Shown: positions 47,397 to 54,526 of the stretch, in pieces | Numbering within the stretch: position 1 is the stretch's first letter | Layout of the letters: each line of letters opens with the position of its first letter | From: Brevibacillus composti | Lineage (GTDB): Bacteria; Bacillota; Bacilli; Brevibacillales; Brevibacillaceae | Length of the DNA stretch: 64,000 nucleotides | NCBI RefSeq assembly: GCF_016406105.1 | Contig: NZ_CP066308.1 | Span: forward strand, 569,501 to 633,500 | Direction: 5' to 3' | Notes under the pieces: model-generated | What the model was told of the DNA's origin: nothing | Seen by the model: only the letters and a program-made list of their open reading frames with translations | Databases searched by the model: none | Translations under genes and position numbers: made by a program

Positions 47397-47618
47397 ATGA
47401 TGGCCGATATCAAATACACGATTACCCAGCACATTGGCATTCTATCCGAATCATCAAAAGGATGGAAAAAAGAACTTAATCTCATAAGCTGGAACGACCG
47501 TGAACCGAAGTTCGATATCCGTGAATGGTCACCAGAGCATGAGAAAATGGGAAAGGGTGTCACTTTGTCGAAGGAAGAGATTGTAGCGTTGCGGGATTTA
47601 TTGAATGGGCTGGTGTAA
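47397..47618 (+). CDS. YdbC-like PC4 family ssDNA-binding protein
   Basis: Small protein of 73 residues that matches the YdbC/PC4 (p15) fold: DIKYTITQHIGILSESSKGW, KKELNLISWNDREPKFDIREW and KGVTLSKEEIVALRDLL. YdbC proteins bind single-stranded DNA as dimers and are thought to act as transcription cofactors. AAAGGAG lies just before two adjacent ATG codons. It follows hsdR by about 30 bp and so is expressed with the restriction operon; a role near restriction-generated DNA is possible but unproven. Confidence 0.82.
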   Translation: MMADIKYTITQHIGILSESSKGWKKELNLISWNDREPKFDIREWSPEHEKMGKGVTLSKEEIVALRDLLNGLV

Positions 47619-47629
47619 AGGAATTCAAA

Positions 47630-47932
47630 ATGAAATTTAACGAACTCGAATTAAAAAAGCTGATGAAAAAAGATTTTAATGCTCTTACAATTGAAGAAAG
47701 GATACAGGTCGATATCCTTAATTTTATTCGTACCATTCATCTGAACAAACAAGACTTTTATTCCGTCAGCCTTGATTCCAAATATTATGGTGATTTACCA
47801 ATGACATTTAAAAAGAATGCTAACTGTTTAATTGGTCATTGCAGGGTTTTAATAAAAGATGAAAATAGATATTATGATTATTTGTTCACTGAAAATGGAT
47901 ATGAGCGGTTGAATGATTTATTGAAAGAATAA
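47630..47932 (+). CDS. Hypothetical protein
   Basis: Protein of 100 residues, MKFNELELKKLMKKDFNAL..., with an alpha-helical N terminus and a mixed C terminus; family not recognised. AAAGGA precedes the ATG by 8 bp. It is the last gene of the hsd operon (11 bp after ydbC-like) and is followed by a terminator. AT-rich and probably specific to this island. Confidence 0.65.
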   Translation: MKFNELELKKLMKKDFNALTIEERIQVDILNFIRTIHLNKQDFYSVSLDSKYYGDLPMTFKKNANCLIGHCRVLIKDENRYYDYLFTENGYERLNDLLKE

Positions 47933-47990
47933 GCAAACGACACCATTTTCCAAAATACTACAATAACAAATAATTTTGCTGTAAAATTGT

Positions 47991-48018
47991 AACTGGAGGT
48001 TTATTCCTTCAGTTTTTT
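47991..48018 (+). terminator. Terminator after the hsd operon
   Basis: AACTG-AGG (47991-47999) pairs with CCT-CAGTT (48006-48014) with one mismatch, followed by TTTTTT. The first IS4-family element begins 10 bp downstream. Confidence 0.7.
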
Positions 48019-48027
48019 ATTTTTAAT

Positions 48028-49503
48028 CAATAGCGTTGCATTAAATTCGAACCCTTCTCTGTTATTCTAAATTGTGCTAAAAATGTTAAATTAAAGACGT
48101 CCATTGCAAGAAAAAATCTCCATAATTAGGGTAGCAGGTAGTCCTGTCCAAATCCCTAATCATAGGAGATCACGCATGGACAAGGATACACTACTTTCGT
48201 CATTTGGTAAATGGGTTGCACCCTTAAATGCAAAAATAATTTCCGACTGGACCACAGAAACCGGCGAAGACAAGTATGTGAAGAAGCTTACCACTCTAGC
48301 GTACCTTCTCATCTTCATGGACGCTCAGCTGAATCAGCGCAAGGCTTTGCGGGACATTGTCACCGAAATTGAGAATAACGAAGCCTTCCAGAAAGAACTC
48401 GGCATCACCTCCATCAGTATTTCGCAGCTTTCCAGGAAGAACAACAAGCTGTCGCCGGAACTTTTACAGCAGCTATTTGTCGATCTGGTCGCTCAGGTCA
48501 CTCGCATTCGCACGCCTGCCGCTGGGCGAGTCGGTACGGTTAAACTGCTGGATTCCACGACCATGAGTCTGTGTCTTAGCAAGTACAAGTGGGCAACGTA
48601 CCGGAAAACGAAAGCCGGCGTGAAACTCCACTTACGCGTGACCTTCTGTGATCCGGATACGGTCTATCCGGAGAAGGCCGTGCTCACTCCGGCCAAGCCG
48701 TCAGATCGCACCCAAATGGATGCGCTCATCGATGAAACCGGCGCTACTTATGTATTTGACCGCGGCTACGTGGACTACGAGAAATACGACCAGTACTGCT
48801 GGGATGGAGTCTTCTTCGTTACTCGGTTGAAAGACAATGCTATTGTCGAAGTGATGGATGAATTTCCAACAGCGGAAGGCTCGGTCATGACTCGGGATCG
48901 CATGGTGAAGATCGGCAAAGGGGCCAAACAGATGAAGCATGTTCTTCGCCTCATCGAAACCGTCGATTTAAAAGGAAATCCCATCCGAATCATAACGAAC
49001 CGATTCGATCTGACCGCTGAAGAAATCGGCGACTTGTACCGCAATCGCTGGAAGATTGAAACCTTCTTCCGATGGTTGAAGCAGCATCTGAAGTTGACGC
49101 GATTCTACGGTGAAGATGAAAACGCCGTATGGAACCAGATCCTGATTTGCCTGATTAGTTACTGCCTTCTGCTCCTGATGAAACTGGAGCTCTCGACAAC
49201 TAAGTCGCTGCTTGATCTAAGCCGACTACTAAAATCGAATCTCACCAAGTCGTGGGAAGTTTTTAAAGCGGCTGTATTTCGAAAACCAGCACGCACTTCG
49301 AAAGGTCGGCAGAAGGTCGTGAAGAGCTAAGGCAACGCAAAGCAAGAAAAGGTAATCAGCACCTTGAAATCCTATATATTACCAAATGGACAATGACTGC
49401 CTTGCATGCATAGCCCCCTTAACTTTTTAGCCTATACGGCGGCAGGTCCGTTTTCAGAAAATTCTATAAACGATAGAAAAGCAATGTTTATGCAACGCTA
49501 TTG
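48028..49503 (+). mobile_element. IS4-family insertion sequence, copy A (1476 bp)
   Basis: Terminal inverted repeats begin CAATAGCGTTGCAT at 48028 and end with the complement at 49503; the match extends 3 bp outward (AAT/ATT). The element holds one complete transposase gene. The flanking 9-bp sequences do not match, so no target duplication is seen, which may mean a later rearrangement. A related element lies at 58166-59610 in the same orientation. Confidence 0.85.
48176..49330 (+). CDS. IS4-family transposase
   Basis: DDE transposase of 384 residues from the ATG at 48176 (AGGAGATC upstream). The DDE residues are in KLLDSTTMSL, TYVFDRGYVDY and the IS4-type Y-(2)-R-(3)-E-(6)-K motif YRNRWKIETFFRWLK. 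It appears intact and could be active. It is about half identical to the transposase of copy B by eye. The frame is open upstream to 48104, but that part lies outside the usual N terminus. Confidence 0.92.
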   Translation: MDKDTLLSSFGKWVAPLNAKIISDWTTETGEDKYVKKLTTLAYLLIFMDAQLNQRKALRDIVTEIENNEAFQKELGITSISISQLSRKNNKLSPELLQQLFVDLVAQVTRIRTPAAGRVGTVKLLDSTTMSLCLSKYKWATYRKTKAGVKLHLRVTFCDPDTVYPEKAVLTPAKPSDRTQMDALIDETGATYVFDRGYVDYEKYDQYCWDGVFFVTRLKDNAIVEVMDEFPTAEGSVMTRDRMVKIGKGAKQMKHVLRLIETVDLKGNPIRIITNRFDLTAEEIGDLYRNRWKIETFFRWLKQHLKLTRFYGEDENAVWNQILICLISYCLLLLMKLELSTTKSLLDLSRLLKSNLTKSWEVFKAAVFRKPARTSKGRQKVVKS

Positions 49504-49514
49504 ATTTCAGTTAT

Positions 49515-49594
49515 AAAATCATCAAGTTAAATATCGATTCAAATTGCCGAATTTTTAAAATGGCAAATATCTATGGGAACTTTGGTCACTCGAC
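49515..49594. repeat. Leader-type repeat, copy 1
   Basis: About 80 bp directly downstream of IS copy A match 52002-52081: AAAATCATCAAG, AAATATCGATTCAAA, AAAATGGCAA and GGGAACTTTGGTCACTCGAC appear in the same order and spacing. In this copy the second half of the terminator hairpin is missing. Confidence 0.75.
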
Positions 49595-49727
49595 GAGATA
49601 TGAAATATATGTGGATATGAATGATGGCAATAATACAAGACGGCGTTCCACTTTACTCCATGCAGAAAGATACGGTAGAAGTCAAATATACGAACGTATT
49701 ATCTGTGTATGATAGCACCGACATTTT

Positions 49728-49763
49728 TTGACATTATTCGGCATCAAGTAGTACAATAGTACT
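49728..49763 (+). promoter_or_regulatory. Promoter with overlapping inverted repeat before the small gene
   Basis: TTGACA (49728-49733) and TACAAT (49752-49757) are 18 bp apart. AGTAC-AATA-GTACT (49750-49763) overlaps the -10 box and could be an operator. The stretch 49595-49727 shows nothing I can support. Confidence 0.6.
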
Positions 49764-49777
49764 ATGAGGTGATGCTA

Positions 49778-49948
49778 ATGGATGACAATCTACTTAGACA
49801 GTTGCACCAATTAGATCGTAAAGATGAGATGAGAGAAAACTTGCTTTTCAAGTTAATTGATGAGACTCTACATGAGAGAAAGAGTCAGAGTTGGCTAAAA
49901 AGATTACTTAGAAAGAAGAAACATATAAAACCGAGGGCAAGGAAATAA
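49778..49948 (+). CDS. Small hypothetical protein (56 residues)
   Basis: Short basic protein, MDDNLLRQLHQLDRKDE..., with a helical N terminus and a very basic end (RLLRKKKHIKPRARK). GAGGTGATG precedes the ATG and a good sigma-A promoter with an overlapping inverted repeat lies upstream; a hairpin and T-run follow. Size, charge and local promoter suggest a small regulatory or DNA-binding protein of the island, but I do not recognise the family. Confidence 0.65.
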   Translation: MDDNLLRQLHQLDRKDEMRENLLFKLIDETLHERKSQSWLKRLLRKKKHIKPRARK

Positions 49949-49951
49949 TCT

Positions 49952-49980
49952 ATCTGATCATTTTATCAGATGGCATTTTT
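49952..49980 (+). terminator. Terminator after the small gene
   Basis: ATCTGAT (49952-49958) pairs with ATCAGAT (49965-49971), followed by GGCATTTTT. Confidence 0.6.
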
Positions 49981-50054
49981 ATTTCCTGATATGTGACATA
50001 TTTGCGAAATATTGAAACAAGCAATTGTGTTGATAAAAGAACAATAGTAAAATA

Positions 50055-50080
50055 GCCCCAAAATGACATTTATTTGGGGT
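50055..50080 (+). promoter_or_regulatory. Hairpin covering the ribosome binding site of the spo0E-like gene
   Basis: CCCCAAA (50056-50062) pairs with TTTGGGG (50073-50079); the GGGG is the apparent ribosome binding site, 8 bp before the TTG start. No T-run follows, so it is not a terminator. A possible promoter (TTGTGT, 17 bp, TAAAAT) lies just upstream. Confidence 0.45.
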
Positions 50081-50087
50081 ACTACTG

Positions 50088-50234
50088 TTGGATATTGTTG
50101 ACTTAGAGTCCAAAATTGAATCACTTCGCCAAAAAATGATTACTACCTATATATTGTATGGTTCTTTAACCAGTTCTGATGTGTTAGAGATAAGTCAAGA
50201 ACTGGATACTCTGTTGAATGAGCATTTTGCATAA
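50088..50234 (+). pseudogene. Spo0E-like aspartyl-phosphate phosphatase, 5' part, cut by an IS
   Basis: The frame starts at TTG 50088 and encodes a 48-residue protein with the Spo0E signature SQELD followed by TLLN, preceded by a short helix (ESKIESLRQKMITTY). Spo0E-type proteins are two-helix phosphatases that act on Spo0A-P and delay sporulation. After codon 44 the reading frame runs into the inverted repeat of the IS at 50220, so the last four residues (EHFA) and the stop come from the IS. The real 3' end is at 51658-51700. The two helices and the SQELD motif remain, so the truncated protein may still be made. Confidence 0.8.
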
Positions 50235-51657
50235 ATCTAAGCCCTTGATAGGCAAGGATTTTCAAACATAAAAAAGGGACTTCACCCCGACTTGGAGAAG
50301 TTTTCAAGTGATCAAACCAGAAAACCCAAGGGGGGGAAGTCACCTTGTATATTCTCCAAGAAAGTCTGTTTTCCTTCGAAGAACTACTAAAAATGCAATC
50401 CAAAGAGCGATTGCCGATCTTTTTTGGTGTGCTGGATCTTCGTCCTTACGCCAAGGAACTAAGAAGTCGTTCACCCCGAGGCGCTGACGGTCATTGCAGG
50501 GAAGGTATTTTGCGGGCGCTTTTGGCGGCACCAATTGAGCACATTCATACGTTTACCGCCCTGCATCATCGCTTGGAAACCGACCTTCGTTTTCGCTACC
50601 AATGCGGACTTTCGCTTGATCGTGAAGCACCGTCTGTCTCCACATTAAGCCGAGTGTTTGCCGAACTTACAAAGAAAAACTTAGCTCAGCAACTGTTTGA
50701 GGATTTGGTCAAACGCTGCCAGGAAGACGGAGTCATCGACGGCAGTCACGTGGCGATCGACAGCGCCGCCATCCATGCTTACGAAAAGAAGCAGCCCAAA
50801 CGCAAAAGCGAGCAAACCGGCAATGCAAATTGGGGCGCGAAGTTCGATTCTTTTGGCAACAAGATCACCTGGTTCGGCTATAAGCTCCATCTTGCTGTCG
50901 ATACGAAAAGCGAGCTGCCGTTAGCGCTGGAGATCACGCCGGCGCATGTAAACGACGGCGAAAAGGCACCTGGTTTGATTCGAAAAATCGCCTCCAAAGC
51001 CAATACGCGATTTTTCATGCTTGATGCGGGCTATGATCAACTGAAAGTGTACGAAGCTGCCCGCAATGTGAGAGCGCAAGCGATCATTCCGCTTAACCCA
51101 CGCGGCGAGAAGGAACCGCCTGCCGGGTTCACATCGAACGGAACGCCTTGCTGCTCGATGGGATTCGCGATGACCTATTGGGGAGCCGACGGAGATGATT
51201 TGAAGTTTCGTTGCCCGCACGCAACAGGCAAAGTCGAATGCCCGCTAGGCATGGCTGCATGCTCGTCTTCCAACTATGGCATGGTGGTCAAAATTGACAT
51301 AAAGGATGACCTACGGCGATTTAGCAGCCCGCATCGGGATACGAAGCGCTGGAAGGAGCTATACAACGAACGGACAAGTGTGGAACGTTGCAACTCCAGA
51401 TTAAAATCGTATCTCACAGCGAATGACCTGCATGTCTGGGGCATCCAGAAAGTGACGACACATCAGTATTTGAACGCTATCGTACTACTTATATCCGCCC
51501 TTGCCGCCGCTTGCAAGCAAAAGCAAATAGCTGCTTAAAAACGGAAAAACGAAAATTCTGCAGGTATGCCCATTTTTGGAAATGAACCTATTTCATAACC
51601 AAAGAGCCTTCAGATTTTGACTTTCTGTAACTAAAATCGGAATTATGCAAAATGCTC
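50220..51657 (+). mobile_element. IS element (IS1182/IS5-like), 1438 bp
   Basis: Terminal inverted repeats of 15 bp are perfect: GAGCATTTTGCATAA at 50220-50234 and the complement at 51643-51657. The 4-bp GAAT is duplicated at both sides (50216-50219 and 51658-51661). The element carries one transposase gene and has split the spo0E-like gene. Confidence 0.9.
50345..51538 (+). CDS. DDE transposase of the IS1182/IS5-like element
   Basis: Transposase of 397 residues. The N-terminal DUF772-type part (HCREGILRALLAAP, HHRLETDLRFRYQCGLSL) is followed by a DDE core: VAIDSAAIHAY, FFMLDAGYDQLK and the glutamate in LYNERTSVERCNSRLK. The start is TTG at 50345 after GGGGGGAAG. The frame is intact. The 4-bp target duplication supports IS1182-like or IS5-like membership, though I cannot place the group exactly. 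Confidence 0.88.
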   Translation: MYILQESLFSFEELLKMQSKERLPIFFGVLDLRPYAKELRSRSPRGADGHCREGILRALLAAPIEHIHTFTALHHRLETDLRFRYQCGLSLDREAPSVSTLSRVFAELTKKNLAQQLFEDLVKRCQEDGVIDGSHVAIDSAAIHAYEKKQPKRKSEQTGNANWGAKFDSFGNKITWFGYKLHLAVDTKSELPLALEITPAHVNDGEKAPGLIRKIASKANTRFFMLDAGYDQLKVYEAARNVRAQAIIPLNPRGEKEPPAGFTSNGTPCCSMGFAMTYWGADGDDLKFRCPHATGKVECPLGMAACSSSNYGMVVKIDIKDDLRRFSSPHRDTKRWKELYNERTSVERCNSRLKSYLTANDLHVWGIQKVTTHQYLNAIVLLISALAAACKQKQIAA

Positions 51658-51700
51658 GAATTGTTATGAAAGGCTAAAAAACAATAAAGAATGTAATTGA
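51658..51700 (+). pseudogene. Spo0E-like gene, 3' remnant
   Basis: Joining 50219 to 51662 restores the reading frame: after LLN come CYERLKNNKECN and a TGA stop at 51698-51700, a typical Spo0E end. The intact gene would encode 56 residues. Confidence 0.8.
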
Positions 51701-51724
51701 TGCAACTAAAAATTAATTTAGTAA

Positions 51725-51760
51725 GGGAACTTTGGTCATTCGACTAGGGTTCTCTTTTTT
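51725..51760 (+). terminator. Hairpin with T-run in a gene leader (site B)
   Basis: GGGAACTTTGG (51725-51735) pairs with CTAGGGTTCTC (51744-51754) with several G-T pairs, followed by six T residues; the ribosome binding site AAAGGAG starts only 6 bp later (51767). Confidence 0.7.
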
Positions 51761-51781
51761 ATATTGAAAGGAGAACACAAG

Positions 51782-51955
51782 ATGGAATTATTACTATTGC
51801 TTGCAAAGGAAACATTGCGATTCTGTGTTGGGTTATATGGTTTTTGTGTAGTAGTTTTTGTTGTGAAAGTTTTAAGTGAAGGACTTGAAGGGCTGGTGAA
51901 TTGGATTGGAAATAATATTTTTGGAAATCGAAGCTCTGATTCCCTACGCAAATAA
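51782..51955 (+). CDS. Small membrane protein (57 residues)
   Basis: Protein of 57 residues with one strong transmembrane helix (FCVGLYGFCVVVFVVKVL, about 13-30) and a short polar tail. AAAGGAG stands 8 bp before the ATG. It lies in the phage module, where a small one-helix protein could be holin-like or of unknown role; neither is shown. Its leader contains a terminator-like hairpin. Confidence 0.6.
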   Translation: MELLLLLAKETLRFCVGLYGFCVVVFVVKVLSEGLEGLVNWIGNNIFGNRSSDSLRK

Positions 51956-52001
51956 TGCCATAACCTGTACAGCGACTTGAAATTTTTCCTTTTTCATATT
52001 C

Positions 52002-52081
52002 AAAATCATCAAGGTAAATATCGATTCAAACCATCCAAAATTTAAAATGGCAACTATCAACGGGAACTCTGATCATTCGAC
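52002..52081. repeat. Leader-type repeat, copy 2
   Basis: Counterpart of 49515-49594, with the same blocks in order. It ends in the hairpin of site C. A third, partial copy is the stem region at 51725-51744. Confidence 0.75.
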
Positions 52082-52097
52082 CAGGGTTCTCTTTTTT
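52062..52097 (+). terminator. Hairpin with T-run in a gene leader (site C)
   Basis: GGGAACTCTG (52062-52071) pairs with CAGGGTTCTC (52082-52091), followed by six T residues; the ribosome binding site AAAGGAG of the methylase gene starts 1 bp after the T-run. Confidence 0.7.
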
Positions 52098-52113
52098 GAA
52101 AGGAGACTATCCA

Positions 52114-53385
52114 TTGCAATTTGTAAAAGTAAAAATCGATCAATTGAAACATGCAGAGTATAATCCAAGAAAGGATTTAAAACCGGGTGATGCTGAGTTT
52201 GAGAAGATTCGGAAGAGTATATCGGAATTTGGCTATGTGGAACCGATTATTGTCAATCAGGATTATACAATCGTGGGTGGCCATCAACGTGCTAAGGTGT
52301 TAAAGGCTCTCGGATACGATGAAGTGGACTGTGTGCTAATTGACGTGGACAAGACGAAAGAAAAAGCACTTAACATTGCGCTTAATAAAATTACAGGTGA
52401 ATGGGATTTTGAAGCTCTCTCCTCCCTACTCGATGAATTGAAGTCTGAGGATTACAATATTGAACTTACTGGCTTTGATTTTTCTGAAGCGGAGCGATTG
52501 ATGGATGAGTTTATTAAGAGTGATGAGCCGGATGAAGAAGATGATTTTGATGTTGACGAAGCTTTGCCGGATGAACCGCTTACACGCAAAGGTGATGTGT
52601 GGTTGTTGGGGAAGCATCGGCTGCTTTGTGGAGACTCGACCAATGAGCAAGATATGGCGTTGTTGATGGACGGTAGGAAGGCAAGGTTGATTGTCACCGA
52701 TCCTCCCTACAATGTAGATTATACCGGCAAGACGAAAGATGCACTGAAAATTGAAAATGACAAGATGGATAATGACCAGTTTTATTATTTCCTATTGGCA
52801 GCTTATAGTCGAATGTATGAGAACGCTGATGACGGAGCGAGTATATATGTTTTCCACGCTGATAGCGAAGGCTTGAATTTCAGGAAGGCGTTTATCGAGT
52901 CTGGATTCAAATTGGCACAATGTTGTATTTGGACGAAGCAAACGATGGTAATGGGAAGGCAAGATTATCACTGGCAGCATGAACCTATTCTATACGGTTG
53001 GAAACCAACAGCCGCGCATTACTGGAATGCTGATCGAAAGCAGACGACACTCTGGCAGTTTGATCGTCCGTTTCGGAATGAATACCATCCGACTATGAAA
53101 CCGATTCCGCTCATCTCCTACCCGATCAAAAACTCAAGCAAAATTAGCGATATAGTCCTCGATCCATTTGGCGGTTCAGGCTCAACGCTTATCGCTTGTG
53201 AAGAAACGGATCGGATTTGCTATACGATGGAACTTGACCCCAAATATGCAGATGTCATCGTAAATCGCTATATCGCTCATGTTGGCAGGGATAGCGGCGT
53301 ATTTTTGATTCGGGATGGCGTGAAGATTCCGTATCAAGAAGTGGTTGCTGAGTCGACAAGATCAGAGGTATTATGTGCTGACTAA
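52114..53385 (+). CDS. Phage-type DNA methyltransferase with N-terminal ParB domain
   Basis: Protein of 423 residues from TTG 52114 (AAAGGAG 8 bp upstream). A ParB/Srx-like N-terminal domain (EYNPRK, EPIIVNQDYTIVGGHQRAKVL) is joined to a beta-class DNA methyltransferase: catalytic TDPPYNVDY (about 195-203) comes before the SAM motif LDPFGGSGST. It is predicted to make N6-methyladenine or N4-methylcytosine. Such fusions are common in phage packaging modules just upstream of terminase genes, where they modify phage DNA. It is separate from the type I system. Confidence 0.92.
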   Translation: MQFVKVKIDQLKHAEYNPRKDLKPGDAEFEKIRKSISEFGYVEPIIVNQDYTIVGGHQRAKVLKALGYDEVDCVLIDVDKTKEKALNIALNKITGEWDFEALSSLLDELKSEDYNIELTGFDFSEAERLMDEFIKSDEPDEEDDFDVDEALPDEPLTRKGDVWLLGKHRLLCGDSTNEQDMALLMDGRKARLIVTDPPYNVDYTGKTKDALKIENDKMDNDQFYYFLLAAYSRMYENADDGASIYVFHADSEGLNFRKAFIESGFKLAQCCIWTKQTMVMGRQDYHWQHEPILYGWKPTAAHYWNADRKQTTLWQFDRPFRNEYHPTMKPIPLISYPIKNSSKISDIVLDPFGGSGSTLIACEETDRICYTMELDPKYADVIVNRYIAHVGRDSGVFLIRDGVKIPYQEVVAESTRSEVLCAD

Positions 53386-53402
53386 ACCGAAAGGGTGAAC
53401 CT

Positions 53403-53564
53403 ATGGGCAAGGCAAAAGTGAAAATGGTTATACGGTTCCTCAAGGGAATGCAAGCCGAGAAGGTCAACGTGCTTGGGGAAGATGAAGCCAAGGCTGATGT
53501 TGAGCAAATTCAAAAGGTGATCGAAGATATTGAGTTGTTTTATGAAGCGGAGTTGGAAGATTAA
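53403..53564 (+). CDS. Small hypothetical phage protein (53 residues)
   Basis: Protein of 53 residues, MGKAKVKMVIRFLKGMQ..., with a basic N terminus and an acidic helical C terminus ending EAELED. AAAGGGTG precedes the ATG by 7 bp, and the gene follows the methylase stop by 17 bp. Family not recognised. Confidence 0.65.
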   Translation: MGKAKVKMVIRFLKGMQAEKVNVLGEDEAKADVEQIQKVIEDIELFYEAELED

Positions 53565-53580
53565 AATGGCGTGATGATTG

Positions 53581-53613
53581 AAGGGATGGCTGATTTATCG
53601 GCTCTCCCTTTTT
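53581..53613 (+). terminator. Hairpin with T-run in a gene leader (site D)
   Basis: AAGGGA (53581-53586) pairs with TCCCTT (53605-53610), extended by an inner stem to GA/TC, followed by T residues; GGAGGTGATG of terS follows about 10 bp later. Confidence 0.6.
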
Positions 53614-53637
53614 CGTTTGACTGGAGGTGATGTGGTA

Positions 53638-54366
53638 ATGAGGAAAGGAAAAGAGAATAAGAAAAGGATAACCTTATACGATACAGTTATTTTGCCACGC
53701 TGGGATGAGATTAAGCAATGGGTCAAAGAAGGCCTGACCGATGAAGAGATTGCGTCACGTTTGGACATGACCTCATGGACATTGAGAGAATACAGAAAGC
53801 AGTACCCTCAATTTGCAAAAATGATGGAGCGACCAACCAAATGGGAAACGGTCATACTGCCCAATTTATCGGACATTCAAAAATGGATCGAAGCCGGTGT
53901 TACGATTGATCAAATATGTGAAAGAATCGGTATTGCACCGTCATCTTGGTTCGAATATGTAAACAAGCATCCTGTACTGAAAAACTTAATTGATTGGAGC
54001 CGGTCTGTTACTAATTCTCGGGTGGAAAATTCACTTTTGAAAGCAGCAATGGGTTACGAATACGAGGAAATCAAGACGATTGTAGAAGAGGACAAAAATG
54101 GAAAAAAACGCACCCGGATTGAAAAAGTAAAGAGACATATGCCTCCGAACCCAACTGCCATTGTGTTCTGGCTCAAGAATCGTTCGCCGGATGAATGGAA
54201 TGATCGCCGCGAACTTGTTGTGGATACGAAGGCGCTGGAGCAGGAACGCAAGAAGCTGTTCCTCGAAATGATCGAAGCCGATGTGCTCGACGCTGAATAC
54301 GAGGCTATTGAAGAGTCCTGCCATACAGAGGAAGGATTCGAGGAGCCGGAGGACGAGACTCCATAA
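53638..54366 (+). CDS. Phage terminase small subunit-like protein
   Basis: Protein of 242 residues with two helix-turn-helix-like parts (LTDEEIASRLDMTSWTLREY, VTIDQICERIGIAPSSWFEY) and a C-terminal segment typical of small terminases (LLKAAMGYEYEE, HMPPNPTAIVFWLKNRSPDEW). These proteins recognise the packaging site. The ATG at 53638 follows GGAGGTGATG. In most phages terL follows at once; here a recombinase and two small genes intervene. Confidence 0.8.
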   Translation: MRKGKENKKRITLYDTVILPRWDEIKQWVKEGLTDEEIASRLDMTSWTLREYRKQYPQFAKMMERPTKWETVILPNLSDIQKWIEAGVTIDQICERIGIAPSSWFEYVNKHPVLKNLIDWSRSVTNSRVENSLLKAAMGYEYEEIKTIVEEDKNGKKRTRIEKVKRHMPPNPTAIVFWLKNRSPDEWNDRRELVVDTKALEQERKKLFLEMIEADVLDAEYEAIEESCHTEEGFEEPEDETP

Positions 54367-54526
54367 GGTTATGTCGTCAGTAATTCAATAGATAAATGCC
54401 AAAATCGTCGCCAAAACAGCCCCAAAATCGCCCGAACTGACCGCATAAAAGAGGTTATGTATTGAGTTGACTGTCTCCCCCGCCAACGGTATCATGTCAC
54501 ACAATGAAGCGAAAGGTGGGGGCGAT

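Noticed and set aside
48019..49512. Target duplication at IS copy A
   Set aside because: The 9 bp on both sides share only the first four bases (ATTT); too weak to count.
49604..49736. Short frame starting with two ATG codons near 49628 that encodes about 36 residues
   Set aside because: No ribosome binding site, no promoter and no homology recognised.
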